Below are positions 16,920 to 25,319 of a stretch of DNA of 64,000 nt, one piece after another. The stretch is taken from positions 51,531-115,530 of the forward strand of contig CVSD01000004.1 in assembly GCA_001179885.1 (NCBI GenBank), in the 5' to 3' direction. The notes under the pieces were generated by a model that saw only the letters and a program-made list of their open reading frames with translations, made no database searches and had not been told where the DNA came from. How positions within the stretch are numbered: position 1 is the first letter of the stretch; each line of letters starts with the position of its first letter. The stretch is from Candidatus Pelagibacter communis (GTDB taxonomy: Bacteria; Pseudomonadota; Alphaproteobacteria; Pelagibacterales; Pelagibacteraceae). The position numbers were made by a program, and so were the translations under genes.

Positions 16920-19298
16920 ATGGCAAGTTTAGTTGGGTCTAGAGTAGAAAGAAAAGAAGATACAAGATTTTTACAAGGAAAAGGAAGATATACAGCGGAT
17001 ATTAATATAGCAAATCAAACATATGCTGTATTTGTAAGATCTCCGCATGCAAGAGCGAAAATTAAAAGTGTAGATACTTCAAAAGCTTTAAAGTCATCAG
17101 GTGTAGTTGGAGTTCTTACTGGAAAAGAAATTGCTGAAGATAAAATTGGTGGTCTAATTGCTGGATGGGCAATTAGAAGTGAGGATGGATCTGAAATGAA
17201 AGTTCCAGCAAATCCTCCATTGGCGAAAGATATTGCCAACTTCGTTGGTGAACCTATAGCAGTAGTTTTTGCGGAAACTTTAGATGAAGCAAAAGAAGGA
17301 GCCGAAAAAGTTAAAGTTGATTACAAAGTTTTAAAGGCTGTAGTAGATCCAGCTGAAGCAATGAAGAGTGATGCTATTCATGAAGGTGTAGATAAAAATC
17401 TTTGTTACGACTGGTTACTTGGTGATAGAAAAGCAGTTGATGAAGCTTTTGCTAAAGCTGATAAAATTATTAAAGTTGATTTAATCAATAACAGATTAGT
17501 TCCTAATGCAATGGAACCAAGAGCATGTGTAGTTGATTACAATATAGCCTCAGAAGAAATCACTTTATATACAACAAGTCAAAACCCTCACTTATCAAGA
17601 TTAGTTATGTCAGCGTTTGGAGGTGTTGCACCAGAAAATAAATTAAGAGTTGTTGCTCCAGATGTGGGTGGTGGATTTGGATCTAAAATTAATGTTTACA
17701 ATGAAGAAATAGTTTGTAGTTGGGCTTCAAAAAAAATTGAAAGACCAATTAAATGGGTTGCGGAGAGAACAGAGTCTTTCCTAACGGATACTCATGGAAG
17801 AGATCATGTTACTCATGCAGAACTTGCTGTAACTAATGATGGTAAGTTTTTAGGTTTTAAAAATGAAACAATTGCAAACCTAGGAGCCTATGCAAGAGTA
17901 TTTGGAACAGTTACTCCAACTTATTTATTTGGGCCTTGTGCGACAGGAGTTTATGTAATTCCTGCTGCTTATTCTAATGTTAAAGCTGTGTATACTAACA
18001 CTGCACCAGTTGATGCTTATAGAGGTGCTGGAAGACCAGAAGCAACTTATACAATTGAAAGATTAGTTGAAAAAGCTGCAATGGAATTAGGAATGGACAA
18101 AACTGAAATTAGAATGAAAAACTTTCCAACTCAGTTTCCATTTAAACAAACATTAGTTCATACAGTAGATTCTGGTGATTATGTTGCAGGACTAGAAAAA
18201 GCTAAACAAATGGCAGATTATGCTGGATTTGAAGCTAGAAGAAAAAAATCAGAAGCTAATGGAAAATTAAGAGGAATAGGTGTCTCATCTTATTTTGAAG
18301 CATGCGGTATAGCTCCATCAGCTGCGGTAATGTCATTGGGTTGTGGTGTTGGTCTTTGGGAGTCAGCTGAAGTAAGATTTAATCCAACAGGTCAAATATC
18401 AGTATTTACAGGTGCACATAGTCATGGACAAAGTCATGATACAACTTTTGCACAAATAGCTGCAGATGAGTTGGGTGTACCAATGGAAAACATTGATGTT
18501 GTTCATGGTGATACTGATAAAGGTACATTTGGAATGGGTACTTATGGATCTAGATCTTTGACTGTAGGTGGTATTGCAATTGTAAATGCTTGTAAAAAAA
18601 TTGTGGCTAAAGGTAAAAGAGTTGCAGCTAAAATGCTTGAAGTCAATGAAGATGAAATTGAATTCAAGGATGGAGAATTTGTTGCTCTAAAATCAAATAA
18701 GAAAAAAACAATTGGAGAAGTTGCTTTTGCTTGTTATTTACCAGGTCAAAGAGATGAAATGAAATCACCAATTCCAGAAGGTGATGAACCAGGTTTAATA
18801 GAATCTTCTTTCTTTGATCCAGCTAACTTTTCTTTTCCAGCTGGCTCACATATCTGTGAAGTAGAAATTGATCCTGATACTGGAAACGTAAAGGTAGAAA
18901 AATATACTGCAGTTGATGATTTTGGAAGAATAGTAAATCCAATGATCGTTGAAGGGCAAGTTCATGGAGGAATTGCTCAAGGAATAGGTCAGGCTTTACA
19001 TGAAAATACTCAATATGATGAAACAGGACAGTTAATGACAGCTTCTTACATGGATTATACAATGCCGAGAGCTGATAACTTTCCTGAATTTAATTTGGGA
19101 TTTACTTGTACTCATGCAACCTCAAATCCTTTGGGAGTTAAAGGTTGTGGAGAAGCAGGAGCAATTGCTTCGCCTCCAACAGTAATGAATGCAGTTATTG
19201 ATGCATTAGGTGGTCAAGAAATTTCAATGCCAGCTACAGCTGAAAAAGTTTGGAAGGCTTGTAAGTCAATGAAAAAATCTAACGCTAAAGCAGCATAG
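16920..19298 (+). CDS. coxL: Form II CoxL-like molybdenum hydroxylase large subunit
   Basis: 792-residue catalytic subunit of the xanthine oxidase family that binds molybdopterin cytosine dinucleotide. The active-site loop is AYRGAGRPE near residue 363, the form II signature; form I CO dehydrogenases have AYxCSFR. The N-terminal GSRVERKEDTRFLQGKGRY and the late GVKGCGEAGAIASPP (containing the catalytic glutamate, near residue 740) are typical. Form II enzymes have uncertain substrates: CO oxidation is not proven for most, and aldehydes or heterocycles are alternatives. Ribosome binding site AAAGGAG is well placed. Confidence 0.93.
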   Translation: MASLVGSRVERKEDTRFLQGKGRYTADINIANQTYAVFVRSPHARAKIKSVDTSKALKSSGVVGVLTGKEIAEDKIGGLIAGWAIRSEDGSEMKVPANPPLAKDIANFVGEPIAVVFAETLDEAKEGAEKVKVDYKVLKAVVDPAEAMKSDAIHEGVDKNLCYDWLLGDRKAVDEAFAKADKIIKVDLINNRLVPNAMEPRACVVDYNIASEEITLYTTSQNPHLSRLVMSAFGGVAPENKLRVVAPDVGGGFGSKINVYNEEIVCSWASKKIERPIKWVAERTESFLTDTHGRDHVTHAELAVTNDGKFLGFKNETIANLGAYARVFGTVTPTYLFGPCATGVYVIPAAYSNVKAVYTNTAPVDAYRGAGRPEATYTIERLVEKAAMELGMDKTEIRMKNFPTQFPFKQTLVHTVDSGDYVAGLEKAKQMADYAGFEARRKKSEANGKLRGIGVSSYFEACGIAPSAAVMSLGCGVGLWESAEVRFNPTGQISVFTGAHSHGQSHDTTFAQIAADELGVPMENIDVVHGDTDKGTFGMGTYGSRSLTVGGIAIVNACKKIVAKGKRVAAKMLEVNEDEIEFKDGEFVALKSNKKKTIGEVAFACYLPGQRDEMKSPIPEGDEPGLIESSFFDPANFSFPAGSHICEVEIDPDTGNVKVEKYTAVDDFGRIVNPMIVEGQVHGGIAQGIGQALHENTQYDETGQLMTASYMDYTMPRADNFPEFNLGFTCTHATSNPLGVKGCGEAGAIASPPTVMNAVIDALGGQEISMPATAEKVWKACKSMKKSNAKAA

Positions 19299-19307
19299 GA
19301 GGAAAAT

Positions 19308-20093
19308 ATGAAATCATTTAATTATCACGCACCAAAAGATGTTAAAGATGCTTCAAAGTTAGCTTCTTCTAATTCTGCTTTTTTAGCAGGAGGAATGACA
19401 ACTATTCCTTCAATGAAACTTGGATTGGCAAGCTATAAAGATGTCATTGACATTAAAAATATCAAAAAGCTATCTGGTATTAAAGTAAGTGGAAAAACTG
19501 TAACTATTGGAGCTACAACAAAACATGTAGAAGTTGCTACATCAAAAGATGTTAAAAAAGCAATTCCCGCTTTAGCCAAGTTAGCTGGTAATATTGGTGA
19601 TGCTCAAGTAAGAAACAGAGGAACTATAGGTGGATCAATTTCAAATAACGATCCATCTGCATGCTATCCTTCTGCTTGTATGGCGCTTAATGCAGTAATT
19701 CATACCAACAAAAGAAAAATAGATGCTGAAAAGTTTTTTACAGGAATGTTTGAAACAGCTTTAAAGAGTGGTGAACTTGTAGAAGCTGTAGAATTTCAAA
19801 TTCCTGAAAAAGCTGATTATCAAAAACATCCAAACCCAGCATCAAGATACGCAATTATTGGAGTATTCGTTGCTAAACACAAAAAAGATGTAAATGTTGC
19901 TGTGACAGGTGCAAAATCTTGTGTTTATATTGATAAAGATTTATCAAAAAAATTAAGCTCTAGTTTTTCAGCTTCTGCTATAGAAGGTATGAATGTTAAA
20001 TCTTCAGGTATGAATTCTGATATGCATGCATCTGCAGAATACAGAGCAAATCTTGTGTCACTATACGCAAAAAAAGCTGTTGAAGCTTGTTAG
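19308..20093 (+). CDS. coxM: Form II CO dehydrogenase-like medium FAD subunit
   Basis: 261-residue FAD-binding subunit that accepts electrons from CoxS. FAD contacts are AGGMTTIPSMKLGL near residue 32 and RNRGTIGGSISNNDPSACYP near 104, as in the molybdopterin dehydrogenase FAD-binding fold; the C-terminal CO_deh_flav_C domain ends the protein. The start follows AGGAGG by a few bases, nine bases after coxL. With CoxS and CoxL it completes a (LMS)2 type enzyme. Confidence 0.93.
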   Translation: MKSFNYHAPKDVKDASKLASSNSAFLAGGMTTIPSMKLGLASYKDVIDIKNIKKLSGIKVSGKTVTIGATTKHVEVATSKDVKKAIPALAKLAGNIGDAQVRNRGTIGGSISNNDPSACYPSACMALNAVIHTNKRKIDAEKFFTGMFETALKSGELVEAVEFQIPEKADYQKHPNPASRYAIIGVFVAKHKKDVNVAVTGAKSCVYIDKDLSKKLSSSFSASAIEGMNVKSSGMNSDMHASAEYRANLVSLYAKKAVEAC

Positions 20094-20114
20094 TTAAGAT
20101 TTATATTTCATCAA

Positions 20115-20444
20115 ATGAAAAACTCATTTGATGAAAAAATCCTAGAGGAAGCTCACGATTGGGTAAAAGCTAATCAAAAAGTTGTTTTAGCAACAGTAAT
20201 TCAGACTTGGGGATCATCACCAAGACAAGTTGGCAGCCGAATGATTGTTAATGAGAAGGGAGACTTCTCAGGCTCTGTTTCAGGAGGATGTGTGGAGTCA
20301 GCAGTTGTAAGAGAATGTATCGGTCTTATTAAAGATAATAAACCTTGTAAAAAAATAGAATTTAAAGTTTCAAATGAAAGTGCTTGGGAAGTAGGTCTTG
20401 CTTGTGGTGGAGAAATTGCTGTCTATTTAGAACAAGTTAATTAA
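20115..20444 (+). CDS. XdhC/CoxI N-terminal domain protein
   Basis: 109 residues, corresponding to the N-terminal XdhC_CoxI domain. The segments VIQTWGSSPRQVGSRM, SGSVSGGCVESAV and GLACGGEIAVYLE carry the family's two conserved cysteines. XdhC-type proteins bind molybdenum cofactor, protect it while it is sulfurated and hand it to the hydroxylase. The C-terminal Rossmann part is a separate gene that starts on the stop codon of this one. Location directly after coxM supports a role in maturing CoxL. Confidence 0.9.
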   Translation: MKNSFDEKILEEAHDWVKANQKVVLATVIQTWGSSPRQVGSRMIVNEKGDFSGSVSGGCVESAVVRECIGLIKDNKPCKKIEFKVSNESAWEVGLACGGEIAVYLEQVN

Positions 20445-21124
20445 TGAAATTACAAACATTAAAATCAATTATTGAAAAAAAGAAAAATAAATCTGAATTT
20501 GCAATAATTACTAATCTTAAAACTGGAGAAAGTGAAATTTTTGAAAAAGACAAACCTTTAAGTAAAGAAACTGAAGTTTATTCCAACCAAATCAATGAAT
20601 TTTTTAAATTAAAAAAAAATGGAGTTATTGAGAATTCTGAAGTTTTTGTAGAAACATATATATTACCAATAAAAGTAATTATAGTTGGAGCAGTCCATAT
20701 TGCGCAATACCTAGTAGATTTTGCAAAGAGTTTGAATTTTGAAATTTCTATAATTGATCCTAGAGGTTATTTCGCTTCTGAACAAAGATTTCCTGATATG
20801 AAAATAATTAACAAATGGCCGGATGAAGCTTTCCAAGAAATAGAAACAAATGAAAATACGGCATTAATTGCATTAACGCATGATCCAAAAATTGATGATC
20901 CAGCATTACAACATGCTTTGAAGAAAAAATTTTATTACATAGGAGCTCTTGGGAGTAAAAAAACTCACGAAAATAGATGTCAAAGGTTAAAAGAAGCAGG
21001 TTTTAGTGATGATCAAATTAATTCAATTCATGGTCCGATTGGAATTAAGTTAGGTGGAAGATCTGCACCAGAGATAGCTTTATCAATAATTGCTCAATTA
21101 GTTTCAGAAACATACAAAAAGTGA
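20444..21124 (+). CDS. XdhC Rossmann-domain protein (second half of split XdhC)
   Basis: 226 residues. After a variable N-terminal 80 residues, a Rossmann nucleotide-binding segment starts at VGAVHIAQYLVDFA, followed by IDPRGYFASEQRFPD, ALTHDPKIDDPAL and the strongly conserved YIGALGSKKTHENR and GIKLGGRSAPEIALSI. This matches the XdhC_C domain. Together with the preceding 109-residue gene it makes a complete XdhC-like factor in two pieces, a layout known from other cox clusters. Its start overlaps the previous stop by one base. Confidence 0.9.
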   Translation: MKLQTLKSIIEKKKNKSEFAIITNLKTGESEIFEKDKPLSKETEVYSNQINEFFKLKKNGVIENSEVFVETYILPIKVIIVGAVHIAQYLVDFAKSLNFEISIIDPRGYFASEQRFPDMKIINKWPDEAFQEIETNENTALIALTHDPKIDDPALQHALKKKFYYIGALGSKKTHENRCQRLKEAGFSDDQINSIHGPIGIKLGGRSAPEIALSIIAQLVSETYKK

Positions 21125-21552
21125 TTAGACCAATTAAAATAGAAGATAAAAAAGATTGGGAAAAACTTTATAGAGGTTATGCAGATTTTTATAAAGTTGA
21201 AATGAATGATGAAATATTAACAACAGTTTGGAAGTGGTTATTTGATCAAAAACATGAAGTAAGTGGTTTAGTTTATGAAGAAAATTCTAAAGTTATTGCG
21301 TTAGCACACTATAGAAAAATGCCAAGTCCATTAAGAGGAAAATATATCGGGTTTTTAGATGACCTTTTTGTAGATCCAGAACATAGAGGAAAAAAAATAG
21401 GAGAGAAAATTTTAAGTGAATTAAAAAATATATCTCAAAAGAATAAATGGGGTTTAATAAGATGGATAACAAGAAATGATAATGCAAGAGCCAAGAATTT
21501 ATATGACAAAGTTTCTGAAAAAACTACTTGGAATACCTACGAATTGAAATGA
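21121..21552 (+). CDS. GNAT-family N-acetyltransferase
   Basis: 143 residues with a GNAT fold. The acetyl-CoA binding motif A is visible as LDDLFVDPEHRGKKIGEKIL near residue 80, with the R-G-K-K-I-G loop for the pyrophosphate. It starts with GTG overlapping the stop of the XdhC gene and ends with ATGA shared with the MocA-like gene, so it is embedded in the cox/XdhC transcript. The acetylated substrate is unknown; placement may be only co-transcription. Confidence 0.87.
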   Translation: MIRPIKIEDKKDWEKLYRGYADFYKVEMNDEILTTVWKWLFDQKHEVSGLVYEENSKVIALAHYRKMPSPLRGKYIGFLDDLFVDPEHRGKKIGEKILSELKNISQKNKWGLIRWITRNDNARAKNLYDKVSEKTTWNTYELK

Positions 21553-22122
21553 TTAAAGCAATTTTACTTGCCGCTGGTCAATCTAAAAGATTAAAATCTG
21601 AAAATAAATTAATTAAATTATATAAAAAAAAACCCTTAATAAATCATCCATTAAATGCATTACACAAAAGCAAAATTAATAAAGTTATTATTGTTCTTGG
21701 TCATCAGCATAGAGAAGTAAAAAATTATTAAAAAAAACAAAAAAAATATTTTTATTCATAATAAAAATTATAAAAAAGGTATGGCATCATCAATTAAAGT
21801 TGGTTTAAAAAAAGTATCTAGAAATGATGAAGGATTCATTGTCGTTCAATCAGATATGCCATTTATTAAAAAATCAGATATTAATAAAATTTATAACTCA
21901 ATTAAATTAAAAAATTATTTAGTACATGTCTTAAAGTTTAAGAATAAGATAGGAAATCCAATAGGTTTTGATATTTCGCTTACAAAGAAATTTAAAAACA
22001 TTAAAGGTAAATTTGGTGCAAAATTTATGGTTAAAAGACTTAAGAATAAAACAAAATTTATAAAAATTAATAGTGCTAAATCATTTAAGGATTTTGATAA
22101 AATCTCAGATTTTAGAGCCTGA
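21549..22122 (+). pseudogene. MocA/MobA-like molybdopterin nucleotidyltransferase, frame-disrupted
   Basis: Two pieces of one protein lie in different frames. The first (21549-21731) has the nucleotidyltransferase start IKAILLAAGQSKRLKSENK and ends after GHQHREVKN. The second continues with NYKKGMASSIKVGL, then VVQSDMPFIKKSDI and the KIGNPIGF and GKFGAKFM segments. One extra A in the six-A run near 21716-21721 would join them into about 191 residues. MocA makes the cytosine dinucleotide form of molybdenum cofactor that CoxL-type enzymes need, so the intact gene belongs exactly here. The cause may be a sequencing error, a real mutation, or slippage at the A-run. Confidence 0.7.
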
Positions 22123-22686
22123 TTTACTGAAATTAATTCTAAAAAGTAAAAGAATAATTAAAATTATTAAAAAAATAAGTGGTTTAAAGAATATAGTTTT
22201 AGATAACCAAATAAAATGTAACACCCCAAAAATTGAAATTACATAAATTAACTTATGAAGTTTTTTCCAATTTTGTTTTAAAAGTCTTACCATTTTATCT
22301 GATGAAGTGATTGCTAAAGGTATTAATAAAAGCCAAGCAGAGAAACCAATAAACACAAATTTCTTTTTTAAAACATCATTGATTAATGGTTCAAAATCAA
22401 ATCTATAATCAAGCCCGACATAACTAAGCATATGTATTGATGCATAAAAAAAAGCAAACAGACCAAGTATTCTTCTAAATTTAATCCACTCTAATGATTT
22501 TGTGATTTTTTTAAGAGGAGTCATTGATAAAGTTAAAAGAATAAATATCAAAGTCCATTCTCCAAAATGATTTATGATCCTATCAACTGGTTCAGGACCT
22601 AATTTATTATAAAATAATTGATAAGTGATTATATAAATTGGCCAAAGAGATAATAAGAAAACAGCAGGCTTGAAATATTTTTTCAA
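22105..22686 (-). CDS. msrQ: MsrQ haem-binding membrane subunit
   Basis: 193-residue membrane protein of the ferric-reductase-like transmembrane family, partner of MsrP. About five or six hydrophobic helices, with histidines in FAFFYASIHMLSYVG near residue 80 and KLHKLIYVISIFGVLHFIW near 142 as likely haem ligands. MsrQ passes electrons from the respiratory chain or a flavin reductase to periplasmic MsrP for methionine sulfoxide repair. It lies six bases after msrP and converges with the MocA-like gene with an 18-base overlap. Confidence 0.9.
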   Translation of the reverse strand: MKKYFKPAVFLLSLWPIYIITYQLFYNKLGPEPVDRIINHFGEWTLIFILLTLSMTPLKKITKSLEWIKFRRILGLFAFFYASIHMLSYVGLDYRFDFEPLINDVLKKKFVFIGFSAWLLLIPLAITSSDKMVRLLKQNWKKLHKLIYVISIFGVLHFIWLSKTIFFKPLIFLIILIILLLFRINFSKSGSKI

Positions 22687-22692
22687 TTTACT

Positions 22693-23592
22693 TTAGTAAT
22701 TTTTTTTTAAATCCATACCACTATAAAGGTGAGCCACTTCATCTCCATAACCGTTGAACATTAAAGTTTCAATTCTTGGTGCTAAAATACTTTCTCCAAT
22801 TACTCTCTCTGTTGCCTGAGACCATCTAGGATGATCAACTTCAGGATTTACATTTGAGTAAAAACCGTACTCTCTTGGTGAAGCATTTTTCCAAGCAGTA
22901 TTTGGCATATTCTTTGTTAATTTAATTTTCACAATAGCTTTTGCACTTTTAAATCCATACTTCCATGGAATAAATATTCTTAATGGTGCTCCATTTTGAT
23001 TTGGTAAAGGTTTTCCGTATAAACCAGTAACAACAGTGGTAAGAGGATGCATTGCTTCATCTAACCTTAAACCTTCTATATAGGGCCAGTTTAAAACAGG
23101 ATATCTTTGACCAACCATTTCCTCTGGATTGTAAACTGTTTCAAATTCAACAAACTTTGCTGAGGGTTTAATTTCTACTTTATTAAGTAATTCACTTAAT
23201 GAAAAACCTAACCATGGAATTACCATCGACCAACCCTCAACACATCTTAGTTTTAAAATTCTCTCTTCAGATTTAATAGCTAAAATTTCTTCAATATTTA
23301 GTTCCAAAGACTTTTCAACTTCACCTTCAATTTTTACACTCCAAGGTCTTGTACTAAAATTTTTTGCTCTTCTATGGGGATCACCTTTCCCTGTTCCAAA
23401 CTCATAGTAATTATTATATGTTGTTATGTCTTGATAACTTGTTGGTTCATTTAAATTACTGGCTTTAGCATTAATTAATGGAATAGAACCTAAAGAAAGT
23501 GTACCTAAACCATATCCCATCGATTTAATAAAAGATCTTCTTGTATGATAAATCTTTTCAGGTGTAATTTCAGAATGTTTAAACTTTTTCAT
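22693..23592 (-). CDS. msrP: MsrP periplasmic methionine sulfoxide reductase, molybdopterin subunit
   Basis: 299-residue oxidoreductase that repairs oxidised methionine in envelope proteins. A Tat signal is visible near residue 18: TRRSFIKSMGYGLGTLSL. The molybdenum-ligand cysteine is in LRCVEGWSMVIPW near residue 123, and the C-terminal SREYGFYSNVNPEVDHPRWSQ segment (as ASPREYGFYSNV) is typical of the YedY/MsrP group. Followed by msrQ, it forms the MsrPQ pair. It overlaps moaE by 14 bases, so cofactor synthesis and the enzyme that uses it are probably co-expressed. Confidence 0.94.
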   Translation of the reverse strand: MKKFKHSEITPEKIYHTRRSFIKSMGYGLGTLSLGSIPLINAKASNLNEPTSYQDITTYNNYYEFGTGKGDPHRRAKNFSTRPWSVKIEGEVEKSLELNIEEILAIKSEERILKLRCVEGWSMVIPWLGFSLSELLNKVEIKPSAKFVEFETVYNPEEMVGQRYPVLNWPYIEGLRLDEAMHPLTTVVTGLYGKPLPNQNGAPLRIFIPWKYGFKSAKAIVKIKLTKNMPNTAWKNASPREYGFYSNVNPEVDHPRWSQATERVIGESILAPRIETLMFNGYGDEVAHLYSGMDLKKNY

Positions 23593-24031
23593 TAGCTATT
23601 GGATTTCCTTTTAACCATTCACTTTCTTCATTTTCATAATGTTCTTTCTTCCAAATCGGTGATTTTTTTTTTATTTCTTCAATTATATACCTTGAGAGAA
23701 CATATGCTTGATCACGATGTTTGCAAGCAACTGCGATAATAATACTTATTTCACCTAATTTGAGATGACCTTTGGCATGTTCAATAAACACAGCTTTGTC
23801 TTTAATGTCTAATTTTTGATCTGCTTCATTATAAATTTCTTCAAAGCTTTTAATTACCATTTCATCATGACTGTCATAAGTAATTCCAGTGACCATTTTA
23901 TTATCGTTGATATTTCTTACAGTGCCTAAAAAGTAAATTGATGCTCCAAACTTAAAGTCTTTAATAAATTTTTCAGCATTTGAAATAATTATCTTCTCTT
24001 TTTTAGAATCTACTATTTTTGTATGAAGCAT
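23579..24031 (-). CDS. moaE: Molybdopterin synthase catalytic subunit MoaE
   Basis: 150-residue large subunit of molybdopterin synthase, which inserts two sulfurs into cyclic pyranopterin monophosphate. Family landmarks are ASIYFLGTVRNIN near residue 31, EHAKGHLKLGEISIIIAVACKHR near 83 (split here by its conserved HR), and the C-terminal IKKKSPIWKKEHYE, which contains the catalytic lysines. Its start codon overlaps the moaD stop, as expected for two subunits of one heterotetramer. Confidence 0.94.
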   Translation of the reverse strand: MLHTKIVDSKKEKIIISNAEKFIKDFKFGASIYFLGTVRNINDNKMVTGITYDSHDEMVIKSFEEIYNEADQKLDIKDKAVFIEHAKGHLKLGEISIIIAVACKHRDQAYVLSRYIIEEIKKKSPIWKKEHYENEESEWLKGNPIANEKV

Positions 24032-24300
24032 TAACCTCCTCCGATAGGAGGTATAATACCAATCTTTTGATCTTTTGTGATTTTATAATTGTCGCTAATT
24101 ATTTCATTATTTTCAGAACAAAAAGCTGAAGATTTTACAACTTTGATGAAGTTTTCATTACCTTTGAAATTTTTATCTATATATTTAATAATTTCATTTC
24201 TCAAATCATCTATTGAAGCTTTATCTTTTACATTTAATTCTAAATGATCTTTATTACTAAAATCTCTACTAGCCCCAAATAATTCTAATTTGATTTTCAT
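24031..24300 (-). CDS. moaD: Molybdopterin synthase sulfur carrier subunit MoaD
   Basis: 89-residue ubiquitin-fold protein whose C-terminal Gly-Gly becomes a thiocarboxylate to supply sulfur. The sequence ends IIPPIGGG: there is an additional glycine, but the last two residues are still Gly-Gly. N-terminal KIKLELFGASRDF is also typical. The gene overlaps moaE by one base and the upstream thioesterase by four. Confidence 0.92.
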   Translation of the reverse strand: MKIKLELFGASRDFSNKDHLELNVKDKASIDDLRNEIIKYIDKNFKGNENFIKVVKSSAFCSENNEIISDNYKITKDQKIGIIPPIGGG

Positions 24301-24767
24301 TTTTTTAATTTAGATGAAAATTTTAAGTTCTCATCTTTAAATTGCGATTTATTTTTATTAATAAAGTCATCCATGATCTTTACTTTTTCTTCTTCAAATT
24401 CAGTAACTTTTCTATCATTAAGATCTACATATAAAGCTAAAATTTCAATCGTTGAGGCTAGATATTTTTTTTCTTTATGTATCATTTCCATTTTATATTG
24501 AAGTCGTTTTTTATCATGATCAAAATAAACACAGTTAATATCAACTTCATCATTTAGTTGGAGCTCTTGATTGTAAGTTATATGAGACTCTACAATCATT
24601 GTGCTTTTTTTAGTTGTCTTTGCAGAGTGCTCACCCATTTTAAAGATATTATTTAGGGTATCAGCACCATACTTATCAAACATTAATAGATAATATGAAA
24701 CATTCATATGATCATTGTAATCAATCCAATCTTTAATTACTTTTTGAGAGCTTAAATAAACAGACAT
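24297..24767 (-). CDS. Thioesterase of the 4-hydroxybenzoyl-CoA thioesterase (hot-dog) family
   Basis: 156 residues with the hot-dog fold pattern: KDWIDYNDHMNVSYYLLMFD near residue 11 carries the catalytic-type aspartate and the N-H-M signature of this family. It probably hydrolyses a short acyl-CoA; some close relatives act on carnitine-like or betaine-related CoA thioesters, but the substrate cannot be told. It is placed between moaC and moaD with overlapping or nearly abutting ends, an unusual insertion in a molybdenum cofactor operon. Confidence 0.8.
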   Translation of the reverse strand: MSVYLSSQKVIKDWIDYNDHMNVSYYLLMFDKYGADTLNNIFKMGEHSAKTTKKSTMIVESHITYNQELQLNDEVDINCVYFDHDKKRLQYKMEMIHKEKKYLASTIEILALYVDLNDRKVTEFEEEKVKIMDDFINKNKSQFKDENLKFSSKLKK

Positions 24768-24773
24768 TAAATA

Positions 24774-25319
24774 TTAGAAAATATTTTTAAGAAATTCAGG
24801 TAATCCATCTGGATTAGTCCATAATCCACTTTTTCCACCTTCTTTAATTAATAGTTTAACATTATCTATTTTAAGATGAGGATTTATTATTTTACTTAAA
24901 TCATAAATAGTTATTAATGCAGCATTAACTCCCATAATAGCTTCCATCTCAACTCCTGTTTTAGCAACAGCTGACACAACACAAAAAACCTCTAATGAAT
25001 TATCAACTTCATTCATAATTATTTTAGTAGCAGTATGATCGATTGGTAGTGGGTGACACAAAGGAATTAGTTCACTTGTTTTCTTTACACCTAATACAGC
25101 TGACACTTCAGCTAAAGTCACAGGATCTCCCTTAGGCATTTTTTTATTTTTAATTAAATCAAAAACTTCTTTTCCAACATAAATCTTTCCTGATGCTAAC
25201 GCTCTCCTAAATGTTTCTTTTTTTGATGAAACATCAACCATATTAAAAGAATTTTTTTGAAATATTTCTTTGGCCCAATCCTTAAGTTCTTCTTGATTTA
25301 TAATCTTTAATTTTGACAT
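24774..25319 (-). CDS. moaC: Cyclic pyranopterin monophosphate synthase MoaC
   Basis: Converts the MoaA product to cyclic pyranopterin monophosphate. 181 residues. Visible are the MVDVSSK start (near residue 22), the ELIPLCHPLPIDHT segment with its catalytic histidines near 97, TGVEMEAIMGVNAALITIYD near 136 split around the conserved glutamates, and KEGGKSGLW near the end. Its start overlaps the moaA stop by one base. Confidence 0.95.
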   Translation of the reverse strand: MSKLKIINQEELKDWAKEIFQKNSFNMVDVSSKKETFRRALASGKIYVGKEVFDLIKNKKMPKGDPVTLAEVSAVLGVKKTSELIPLCHPLPIDHTATKIIMNEVDNSLEVFCVVSAVAKTGVEMEAIMGVNAALITIYDLSKIINPHLKIDNVKLLIKEGGKSGLWTNPDGLPEFLKNIF

